Below are positions 36,056-43,588 of a stretch of DNA of 64,000 nucleotides, piece after piece (the stretch's first letter is position 1; each line of letters opens with the position of its first letter). The DNA is from Terriglobia bacterium. GTDB lineage: Bacteria; Acidobacteriota; Terriglobia; Bryobacterales; UBA6623. The notes beneath the pieces are model-generated. The model did no database searches, had not been told where the DNA came from, and saw nothing but the letters and a program-made list of their open reading frames with translations. The stretch lies in contig VXMF01000013.1 of NCBI GenBank assembly GCA_009841225.1, positions 124,001 through 188,000 of the forward strand. Direction: 5' to 3'. A program made the position numbers and the translations under genes.

Positions 36056-37735
36056 ATGTGCAATCGAAGCTCCTCCCTTTCGTACTGCGCCCTCGCCATC
36101 GCGATGCTGGCCATCTCGCCGGAGTTGGTCGGCGAACCGACCTTCCAGACACAGCCGACGCTTCGGCCGAATCCGAATCCTGCGGTTCCGCTAGCAGCCA
36201 TCGTCTCGTTCGAGACCGCTCAACCGGTCCAGACGACCCTGGCCGTTTCCGATGGCGAGCGCCAATGGACCCTTGAGTACCCGGCTGACCGGAACCCGAC
36301 GGAGGGACTCCCTGTCGTGGGCATGAAGTACGGCAAGTCGCACCGGATCGGTGTCAGAATCACCGATTCACAGGGCGAGACTGCAGAATCACCCGCGCAG
36401 TTGGAATTCACGACGCCGGAAAAGCCTATCGACAAGACGCTCGTTCCCCCGGTACGAGTAATGGTCAGCAAGCCGGAAAAGATGGAGCCCGGCTATACGC
36501 TGCTGAGCCTCAGGCGGGTGCTGCCCCGCTTGCAAGGCGAGCGCAGACGCCGGATGGGAGCCACTTTCGGACTCCTAGCGGCGATCGATCACAACGGCGA
36601 GATCGTCTGGAGCTACCAGTCAGACGCGAGGATCAGCGACGTGGAGCCCCTCCGGAACGGCAACTTCGCGTTCGTGACCACTGACAACCGGGCGACCGAA
36701 ATCGACGTTCTTGGCAATCGCGTCGGACACTGGTACGCCGCCGATCGACCGCGCGGAGAAGCGGACGGCCTTCCGATCCCGACGCTGACGATGCATCACG
36801 AGATCGACGAACTCTCGAACGGGAACCTCATCGTGATGGGCACCGAGATCCGCGAATACGACAACTGGTACACCAGCGAGACCGATCCCGACGCCCCGCG
36901 GGCGCGCGAGCGGGTAATGGGCGACGTGATCGTCGAGTTCACGCGGGACGGCAAGGTCGTCTGGGTCTGGAAGGCGCTCGACCATCTCGACCCCTATCGG
37001 ATCGGGTACGAGACGTTTACCAACTACTGGATCAACAGGGGCTTCCCTGGCGCCCGGGACTGGTCTCACGGCAATGGATTCTTCCACGACGAGAGGGATG
37101 ACTCTCTGCTGATCTCTTTCCGAATGCAGGATGCCGTCGTCAAGGTGGACCGCAAGACCGGCGAGATCGTCTGGATCCTGGGCGACCACAGCGGCTGGCC
37201 GCCTCACTTGCAGCCGAAGCTGCTGACTCCGGAAGGCGAGATGTCCTGGTTCTATCACCAGCACATGCCACAGATCACCTCGAACGGAACGCTGCTGCTC
37301 TTCGACAACCGTACGTTCTCCGCCCGGCCGTTCGCGCCTCCCCTGCGTCCGGCCCAGACGTGGACGCGGGCTGTCGAGTACGCGATCTGTGAGGAGACCC
37401 GATCCGTGAAGCAGCTTTGGAGTTCTGAAGGACCGGCGATGGACCGTCTCATGACATTCGCCATGGGAGAGGCCGACGCGATGCCTGCTACCGGAAACGT
37501 CTTGCTCTTCTACGGCAGCGCTGCGGTTGTGACGGACATGACCTTGGATTGGGAGGACGTTCTCGGACCGGGCGGTGGCACGGATCGAGGCACTCGCATC
37601 CGCGAGTTTACTGGCGCAGACCCAGCCGAGATCGTCTGGGACATCGATATCTACGATTCCAGCGAGAACCAAGTTCGCTGGGGGATTTACGGCGGGGCGA
37701 GGATCGCGCAATTCGGGGCTCATCCCGGGAAGTGA
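36056..37735 (+). CDS. Exported arylsulfotransferase (ASST family)
   Basis: A 559-residue protein with a short signal-like N-terminus (SLSYCALAIAMLAISPELVG) followed by an Ig-like strand region. A six-bladed propeller follows with ASST family blocks: TMHHEIDELSNGNLIVMG, VWKALDHLDPYR, RDWSHGNGFFHDERDDSLL, VVKVDRKTGEIVWILG and FYHQHMPQITSNGTLLLFDN. The conserved His residues in these blocks match the sulfate-carrying and neighbouring histidines expected for the family. It transfers sulfate between phenolic compounds without PAPS. I used the ATG at 36056 since the 42 codons before it do not resemble a leader. It stands alone, but three sulfatases lie in the window. Confidence 0.88.
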   Translation: MCNRSSSLSYCALAIAMLAISPELVGEPTFQTQPTLRPNPNPAVPLAAIVSFETAQPVQTTLAVSDGERQWTLEYPADRNPTEGLPVVGMKYGKSHRIGVRITDSQGETAESPAQLEFTTPEKPIDKTLVPPVRVMVSKPEKMEPGYTLLSLRRVLPRLQGERRRRMGATFGLLAAIDHNGEIVWSYQSDARISDVEPLRNGNFAFVTTDNRATEIDVLGNRVGHWYAADRPRGEADGLPIPTLTMHHEIDELSNGNLIVMGTEIREYDNWYTSETDPDAPRARERVMGDVIVEFTRDGKVVWVWKALDHLDPYRIGYETFTNYWINRGFPGARDWSHGNGFFHDERDDSLLISFRMQDAVVKVDRKTGEIVWILGDHSGWPPHLQPKLLTPEGEMSWFYHQHMPQITSNGTLLLFDNRTFSARPFAPPLRPAQTWTRAVEYAICEETRSVKQLWSSEGPAMDRLMTFAMGEADAMPATGNVLLFYGSAAVVTDMTLDWEDVLGPGGGTDRGTRIREFTGADPAEIVWDIDIYDSSENQVRWGIYGGARIAQFGAHPGK

Positions 37736-38261
37736 CGACTCCGCCGCGAGGCCGCCTAGAAACACCGCGGCATCGTCGCCGGTCACGAATTGAAGCCCGC
37801 AACAGTGCCGGGGTGTCGCGTCTACTTGCAAAAGCTGTCAGAGAGGGTGTGATCGTGCCGGATGATCCGACAGCGGCGCGCAAGCAGGTGCGGTACGTGC
37901 CGTGGTGGACGAAGCAAGGAAGATGAGCACTCTTATTTGATCAGGTGCTGCAGATTGGGCGGCTAAACTGTCACCTTCGGATACAAGTTATTTATTTCCA
38001 GCGATTTGCAATGATTCGGTTTATTTGACGGTCATTTGACGATTTCGAAGTAGAAGTCCCACCTGTGCCGACGAATGATACGTTCTTGAGCACGCTCCGG
38101 ACTCCGTGAAGGCGGGCTACAAGAAAAGATCCGTGCTCTACCCTTGCAAGCTGACGCCTTGCCGGTCGCCGGATGAAGCCCACGCTGATACCTTGGAGTT
38201 GCAGCCCGAGATGGACGGGTTGCTGGCGGATCTACCGGACCAATGAGCCTGAGGAGGCTGT
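37736..38261. other. AT-richer island with possible gene relics
   Basis: About 525 bp between the arylsulfotransferase and the antitoxin-like gene, with base composition clearly lower in GC at 37930-38060. At 37786-37926 (+) a frame ends with a winged-helix-like tail (VSRLLAKAVREGVIVPDD, then RYVPWW). It resembles the C-termini of ATP-binding regulators or transcription factors but has no N-terminal part. At 38106-38246 a 47-codon frame from GTG ends just before the next gene. Both are too weak to call as genes. The stretch looks like the scar of a mobile or toxin-antitoxin insertion. Confidence 0.4.
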
Positions 38262-38654
38262 GTGCCGTCAGAGATCATCTTTGAAGTCACTGAGGATGAG
38301 GTTGATGGTGGTTACTCTGCCAGCGCACTCGGCTTCGGTATCCACACCCAAGGCGACTCGCTCGACGATTTGTGGAGGAACATCAAGGAAGCGGTCGATC
38401 GCTACTTCGACGAAACGGTGCCGCGCCCGAAGTTAATCCGGCTCCACATGGGAGTGCAAGCTCGACGGCGGATTCCCCGCGAGTTCGAACCGGGCACCGA
38501 AAGTGCCACCATCGCGACCACCGATGATCTGGCCGGCGTCGAGCCTGTTAGGTCTTCTCTTCCTCTAGCAGAGGTACTGTCGACCCTTTCGCCACTCAAA
38601 GAGGATTTCCCAAGGATTCCCGATCCTCCTTCCGAGCCCGAAGACATCCTATGA
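38262..38654 (+). CDS. HicB-like antitoxin domain with a VapB-like acidic tail (orphan)
   Basis: A 130-residue protein from a GTG with GGAGG upstream. Residues 1-62 match the small HicB-like family often named 2-oxoisovalerate dehydrogenase (EIIFEVTEDEVDGGYSASAL, then GIHTQGDSLDDLW, AVDRYFDETVPRPKLIRLH). Normal members stop soon after this. Here another 65 residues follow, ending in LPLAEVLSTLSPLKEDFP and an acidic Pro-rich tail like the toxin-binding tail of AbrB/VapB antitoxins. The stop overlaps an ATG (ATGA) that opens only a 19-codon frame, so the expected toxin gene is missing. Confidence 0.65.
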   Translation: MPSEIIFEVTEDEVDGGYSASALGFGIHTQGDSLDDLWRNIKEAVDRYFDETVPRPKLIRLHMGVQARRRIPREFEPGTESATIATTDDLAGVEPVRSSLPLAEVLSTLSPLKEDFPRIPDPPSEPEDIL

Positions 38655-38750
38655 CGTGCCCGCATCCCACCAAACGCTGGCACAAATACAGGCTCGCCCA
38701 GCAAATCTGAGGCGGGCTTGATCCAGCGGAAAGCCCTCAACCCAGTAACC

Positions 38751-41258
38751 CTATCTCCAACCGACCCAGACAGGGCTCGCCCATGCGTATTGGTCGCCGC
38801 CTTGCCGTACTCGCACGTAACAATAGCTAGCCTTGCCGTCGGATCGAGGACCGGAGCGGTCCAAGAACTCGAACTCCATGGAGCCGCCAGTTCCTGCGGA
38901 CGCGTGGATGACCCTATGGTCCTTCACGATCTCGACTAGTTCGGCGGGGCGCTCGCCATCGACCCGCACATGAATGCGCAACGGTTCCGTCCGGTCCACC
39001 TCGACCGACTCGCCCATGAACGCTCCGTTGACTCGGAAGTCGATCAGAAACCGAGCACCGGTCGATGCAAACACGCGCCGGGCGCGGATTGCTTCGAAGA
39101 CGCCTTGGCGGGTGAATTCCTTTACGTAGGCACCCGTGATGCCGTTGTCTTCGCCGGTCCCCATCCAGTGAGAGTCCCCGGAGCCGACGAAGCCGATGCG
39201 GTAGCCCCTCTCCAGCGCTTCCCAGACGGCCGACACCGGCCCTTGCTCTTTGAACTCGGTGGCTTCCTCCCGAGCCTCTCGCCACGCGGACGTGATCTCG
39301 AACACAGGCTGCAAGTCCGGATCGTAGCCTGTCCAGTCGTTGTGATGCGGCTGCAGAATGACGTCCCACGGACGGATCAGGGAGAACAGCTTGTAGACCG
39401 TGTTCGACGTCACCGTCGTGGATCGGAAGATTGGGGCGTCGTCGGTTCCGAAATACATCGCGCGATGTCCGCCTCGCTCGTCCTGGCCCTCGGTCGTCCA
39501 CTCCCAGCCGCTGAACGCAACCCGCTCGGCCGCACCTTCGTAGACACCTGCCAAGGCCTGCACTTCCGCCCACTCCGATTGCGTGAGGAAGTTGGGAGTG
39601 AAGTCGTGATTCGCCGATGCGACGAAGTCCATCCCCGTCACGAAGAGCCCGTGTGCGTAGTACATGTCGAACGTTCCGATGCCGTCGTTCTCGGTATGCC
39701 CGTGGAGATCGCCCCACACAAGCCGGTATCGCTCATCGCCAACCTCGAGGCTCTGTGGGGGGTCGCGGCGATAAGTGCGAGGCTCTAACGCCGGGATGTG
39801 CTCTTGGTCATCGACAACCTGTTGAAACCGCGACCGGCGCTCGTCGAGATCGATCCGGTGGGAGTAGATGTCCGCGCCGTAGCCCCCGGGCCGCTGAGTC
39901 ATCCCGAATGCCCAGAGCCGGTCGGCGATATGTCGACGCCTTGGAACCTCGTAGGCCATCCAGAGCCATCCGTCCTCGTCGTCCAGGGCAGACACGAGTT
40001 GGTTCGCCAATGGGACTTGGTACGGGCCCCTGCCACTCGAAGCCAGGTCAACGCCACGACGAACAGACGGAAGCTGGAAGGCCGTGTAGGGGTTCGGATC
40101 GTGAAACAGGAGTTTCGGGTCGGACCATTTCCCGTCACGCAACACCCGGCCGGAGAACGACACGCTCGACATCCGGCCCCCGCCTAGCCAGAAGAGCCAC
40201 ATGTCGCCGTTCGCTCGGAGCAGCAGTTGCGGGTATCGCTCCTCGCTCATCGCGTGCGCGGCCCAATAGGCCGAATGCCTAGTGAGCCGTCCGGGATCCT
40301 CGGAGTTTTCGAATGGCGACGGCGCCCAAGTCCATCCGGAATCGCCCGAGACTTTTGCGAAGATGCTCCGTCCCCTGTAAGCGAACCGTCCGCCGACCGT
40401 TTCGCGCCGTTCCCACGCGACCCAGGCGCGGCCTTCCCTGTCAAGAGCCTGGGACGGTGCTGTGTCCCATAGCGCCGATGTCGTCAAGCGCTCGACCGGG
40501 CCGCCGGCCTGTGAGGTGTATACGTCGTAGTTCCCGTCCCGTTCCTCGTCCCAAGCCACGCGCCAGCTTCCGCCCGGCAGGGCAAGTATGTTCGGGCGGA
40601 AGCAGCGGCCCGTGCCATCATCCACGCGCACGGGCACATCCCACGTGTCCCCCTCCAGCACGAGCGCTTGCAACTCGATGCGGGGAGGTTGAAGCTTGCG
40701 GATGACTGCTACCGCGCCGCCGCCATCCAGACTCGCGGCGCGAATCTCCAGCGCGCCGGCGGTTCGCGGGATCATCCGCTCGCGCGACCAAGAACGCCCG
40801 TCGTAGACCCTCTCATACGCTGCCCAGAGGCCGTCCCGCCGTGAGGTCCAAAGCACCCTTACTTCACTTCCGCGAGCAATCACGGCGGGACGGTGGTTCA
40901 CACCAGGGACCTCGCTGACCGTCTGCTCGTCACCCCAGTCCTGACCATCGAATTGCCGAATGAAGATGGAATCCTGCCCGTCATCGGGCCAGTTCCACGC
41001 ATCGATGCTCGGATCGTCAATCGGCCAAGAATCCGTCTGTGGGCGGCACGACGACCAAGCTATCCAGATGGTCCCGCTAGCGTCCCGGGCGATTGCGGGC
41101 CGTTCGGCATTCTCGAGCCGATCAGCAGTGATCTTGCTCGGAAACGTCATCGGGATTGGCAGCCAGCCGCGCGGCGGCTCTGAGGTCGGCTGGTAGAACT
41201 GGCCGCAAAGCAGGGAACCGAGTCCGAGCGGCAGGAGCAACAGCCGGGCGCACCTCAT
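38751..41258 (-). CDS. Exported propeller plus PHP-type hydrolase (DUF3604-like)
   Basis: An 835-residue protein with a signal peptide (LLLLPLGLGSLLCGQ). Residues 25-440 are a BNR/sialidase-like beta-propeller with repeated 'I.WSS', 'VLWTSRRDG' and 'VAWDEERDG' Asp-box-like strands. The C-terminal 350 residues are a PHP/polymerase-histidinol-phosphatase-like metal domain: VWGDLHGHTENDGIGTFDMY, FVASANHDFTPN, VILQPHHNDW and VGSGDSHWMGTG supply the His/Asp metal ligands. This fits DUF3604. The same C-terminal chemistry appears in the CehA-like gene at 55819. Function is probably extracytoplasmic hydrolysis; the propeller may bind glycan. Confidence 0.82.
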   Translation of the reverse strand: MRCARLLLLPLGLGSLLCGQFYQPTSEPPRGWLPIPMTFPSKITADRLENAERPAIARDASGTIWIAWSSCRPQTDSWPIDDPSIDAWNWPDDGQDSIFIRQFDGQDWGDEQTVSEVPGVNHRPAVIARGSEVRVLWTSRRDGLWAAYERVYDGRSWSRERMIPRTAGALEIRAASLDGGGAVAVIRKLQPPRIELQALVLEGDTWDVPVRVDDGTGRCFRPNILALPGGSWRVAWDEERDGNYDVYTSQAGGPVERLTTSALWDTAPSQALDREGRAWVAWERRETVGGRFAYRGRSIFAKVSGDSGWTWAPSPFENSEDPGRLTRHSAYWAAHAMSEERYPQLLLRANGDMWLFWLGGGRMSSVSFSGRVLRDGKWSDPKLLFHDPNPYTAFQLPSVRRGVDLASSGRGPYQVPLANQLVSALDDEDGWLWMAYEVPRRRHIADRLWAFGMTQRPGGYGADIYSHRIDLDERRSRFQQVVDDQEHIPALEPRTYRRDPPQSLEVGDERYRLVWGDLHGHTENDGIGTFDMYYAHGLFVTGMDFVASANHDFTPNFLTQSEWAEVQALAGVYEGAAERVAFSGWEWTTEGQDERGGHRAMYFGTDDAPIFRSTTVTSNTVYKLFSLIRPWDVILQPHHNDWTGYDPDLQPVFEITSAWREAREEATEFKEQGPVSAVWEALERGYRIGFVGSGDSHWMGTGEDNGITGAYVKEFTRQGVFEAIRARRVFASTGARFLIDFRVNGAFMGESVEVDRTEPLRIHVRVDGERPAELVEIVKDHRVIHASAGTGGSMEFEFLDRSGPRSDGKASYCYVRVRQGGDQYAWASPVWVGWR

Positions 41259-41468
41259 CGTGCGCCGATTGTAGCCGCTATCCTCGTCGCTGGGACGTCA
41301 CGGGACGTCGGCAGGTTTTCTGGCGATCTTCAAACCAACCGATCGGATCTTGGGAAGCGCGAATCCGCTGAGTCCGGTCGCGGGCGCTCTGAGCCTCTCG
41401 TCCTGCGAAGGCTCAGACCGAGATCACCAAGTTGACAGGGCGCTTGGCTTGCGACAAACTTCTAAACC

Positions 41469-42740
41469 GTGCAACGCCGCTCTTTCCTCCGTCACGGCGG
41501 GCTGGCCGCAGCAACAGCCGCTGCGCCATTCCAAGCTCCGGCGCAAATCGGAGACCAGCCCTCCATGAAGATCACCGAGATCAAGGCCTTCCTCGTGGGC
41601 AGCACCCGCGGGGAGCAAGGAGGCACGGGCAACATCAGCGGGCGCAACTGGGTCTACGTCAAGATCCTGACCGACCAAGGGATTCACGGGATCGGCGAGG
41701 CCTATTCGTGCGGCCCGGATGAGGCAACCGTAAAGGTCATCGAGGACTACGCGCGATGGCTGGTTGGCCAGGACCCGCGCAACATCCAGCACCTCTGGGA
41801 CTACATGTACAACACGACCCGGTTCCCCGGTGGGTCCGTGGTCAACTCGGCGATCAGCGGGATCGAGCACGCGCTCTGGGACATCGCCGGCAAGGCAGCT
41901 GGCCTGCCCGTCTGGGCCCTGCTGGGAGGGCGCGTGCGCGACAAGGTCCGGCTCTACCAGTCGATCGGCGGCTCCAGCCCGCAGGAAGCGGCGGAGAACG
42001 CCGTCGAGCTTCGCGAGCGCTTCGGCTACAACGCCTGCAAGATGTCGCCGCACAATCCCGGCGACAACCAGATGCCCTACAACGAAGTCACCCGCACCGC
42101 CGGAGAGAGGGTCGGAGCGGTCCGCGAAGCCGTCGGCCCTGATCACGACATCGCCGTAGATATTCACGCGCGTTACTTCGAGGTTCAGCGCGCGATCCGG
42201 GTCGCCAAGGAGATCGAACCCCACTACCCGTTCTGGCTCGAGGAGCCGATCCGGCCCGAGAACCCGGACGCGATGAAGAAGCTGGCCGACCATTCGAACA
42301 TCCCCTTGGCATCCGGCGAATGCAACTACACGAAGTTCGAGTTTCGCGACCTGATCAACATCCAAGCGCTCGATATCGTCCAGCCCGATGTGTGCGTCTG
42401 CGGCGGGATCATGGAGATGAAGAAGATCGCGGCGATGGCCGAGGCCCAGTACATGATGGTCGCCCCACACAACCCGATGAGCCCCCTCGCGACCATGGTC
42501 AACATCCACTTCGCCGCGTCCACGCCGAATTTCCTGATCCTCGAGTACAGGGCTCCCGTGGACGATGCACGCCGCGACGTGCTCGACGAGCCGCCAATGG
42601 TAAAGGACGGCTATGCCGACATCCCGAACAAGCCTGGCTGGGGGGTCGAGCTGAATGAAGAAGCCTTCCAGTACTACCCGCCCAGGCCCTGGAAACGAAC
42701 AACAGGATTCCGGGCTGACGGTTCCGTGGCGTTCATTTAG
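41469..42740 (+). CDS. Tat-exported enolase-superfamily sugar-acid dehydratase (galactonate-dehydratase-like)
   Basis: A 423-residue protein with a Tat leader (MQRRSFLRHGGLAAATAAAP). The mannonate/galactonate dehydratase subgroup pattern is present: an N-terminal capping domain, then the barrel with DIHARYFEV (metal Asp and catalytic His), WLEEPIRPEN (Glu), ASGECNYTKFE (Glu) and VAPHNPMSPLA (His). It likely removes water from a D-sugar acid to a 2-keto-3-deoxy acid. Export is unusual, because most homologues are cytoplasmic. No aldolase or kinase of that route is adjacent. Confidence 0.85.
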   Translation: MQRRSFLRHGGLAAATAAAPFQAPAQIGDQPSMKITEIKAFLVGSTRGEQGGTGNISGRNWVYVKILTDQGIHGIGEAYSCGPDEATVKVIEDYARWLVGQDPRNIQHLWDYMYNTTRFPGGSVVNSAISGIEHALWDIAGKAAGLPVWALLGGRVRDKVRLYQSIGGSSPQEAAENAVELRERFGYNACKMSPHNPGDNQMPYNEVTRTAGERVGAVREAVGPDHDIAVDIHARYFEVQRAIRVAKEIEPHYPFWLEEPIRPENPDAMKKLADHSNIPLASGECNYTKFEFRDLINIQALDIVQPDVCVCGGIMEMKKIAAMAEAQYMMVAPHNPMSPLATMVNIHFAASTPNFLILEYRAPVDDARRDVLDEPPMVKDGYADIPNKPGWGVELNEEAFQYYPPRPWKRTTGFRADGSVAFI

Positions 42741-42927
42741 CGTCTCGGGCCTCCGGCGGGCGGTGCAGTTGCAGGGCCAAGGAACCTCCGTCAACGGTTC
42801 GATAGGCTTGTCCCGTCGGGATCAACCCCGAGCGATCGTCCCGGCCGCAACTGCAGACGCTGCAGCCCCAGCAGACAACATGACGATCCCGCTCGCTGTC
42901 GCTGCCTTCACCCGCGCCGTTCCAGCG

Positions 42928-43542
42928 CTAGCGCGACAGGAATTCAAAGGTCTCGCCGCCGAGCTGCGCGACGATCCTGCCCTGACCCGGGTTCCGGCCC
43001 CGGACCGGAAAGAACATCGCGCCGTCGGTCGAGTCTCCAGGATGGACCTTGCCGCTGACAAAGGTGATCGCCGCGGCCGCAGCGGAAGCCTTCAAGCCCT
43101 TGGGTCCGATCGCCAGCGCCGACAGCCGGCGCTTCTCGTAGCTGTTGTTCGGGCGGATGTACTGATTGGTGTAAACCGCGGCTTCGTAGGCAGCCTGCAG
43201 CTTGACCAGTTCCGAGCGCCGCGCGGTGCGGAAAAAGTCGTCGATAACCCGCTGCTCGGAAACGGCCCGCACCCGCTCGCCGCTGTCGTATTCGATCGCG
43301 AAGCTGGCGGTGTCAACCTGCCAAGTCTCCTCGCTGCCGTTGCTCACGGCCACGTGTACGAGCGAGTACCGCGCGGTCTTGAGGGGCATTTCGGCGCACA
43401 TCACCGTCAACCCGCGACGGGTCAGGACTTGGTAATCCATGCCGCTCGAGCGGAACTCGATGACTTGCCCGAGGGCCGGCGCGACCGACGCCAGCAACGC
43501 CACCGCGCACGCCTGCCACAACCGACACGCGCACAACGCCAT
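42928..43542 (-). CDS. Exported protein of unknown function
   Basis: A 204-residue protein with a signal peptide (CACRLWQACAVALLASVAPALG). The mature part has a beta-rich opening (IEFRSSGMDYQVLTRRGLTVM), a strand-turn segment VHVAVSNGSEETWQVD, and a helical middle (VIDDFFRTARRSELVKLQAAYEAA). It ends with FFPVRGRNPGQGRIVAQLGG. Residues 45-80 resemble the DUF-type 'free binding' Ig-like domain of some Acidobacteriota proteins. No function can be named. Convergent with the galactonate-dehydratase-like gene and divergent from tex. Confidence 0.6.
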   Translation of the reverse strand: MALCACRLWQACAVALLASVAPALGQVIEFRSSGMDYQVLTRRGLTVMCAEMPLKTARYSLVHVAVSNGSEETWQVDTASFAIEYDSGERVRAVSEQRVIDDFFRTARRSELVKLQAAYEAAVYTNQYIRPNNSYEKRRLSALAIGPKGLKASAAAAAITFVSGKVHPGDSTDGAMFFPVRGRNPGQGRIVAQLGGETFEFLSR

Positions 43543-43588
43543 GGTTGAATTATGATACAGAAAGCTATACAGGGTTCTTGATCAACTA

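Noticed and set aside
38031..38055. Short direct repeats of TTTGACG in the AT-rich island
   Set aside because: Only two imperfect copies; not enough to call target-site duplications or an iteron.
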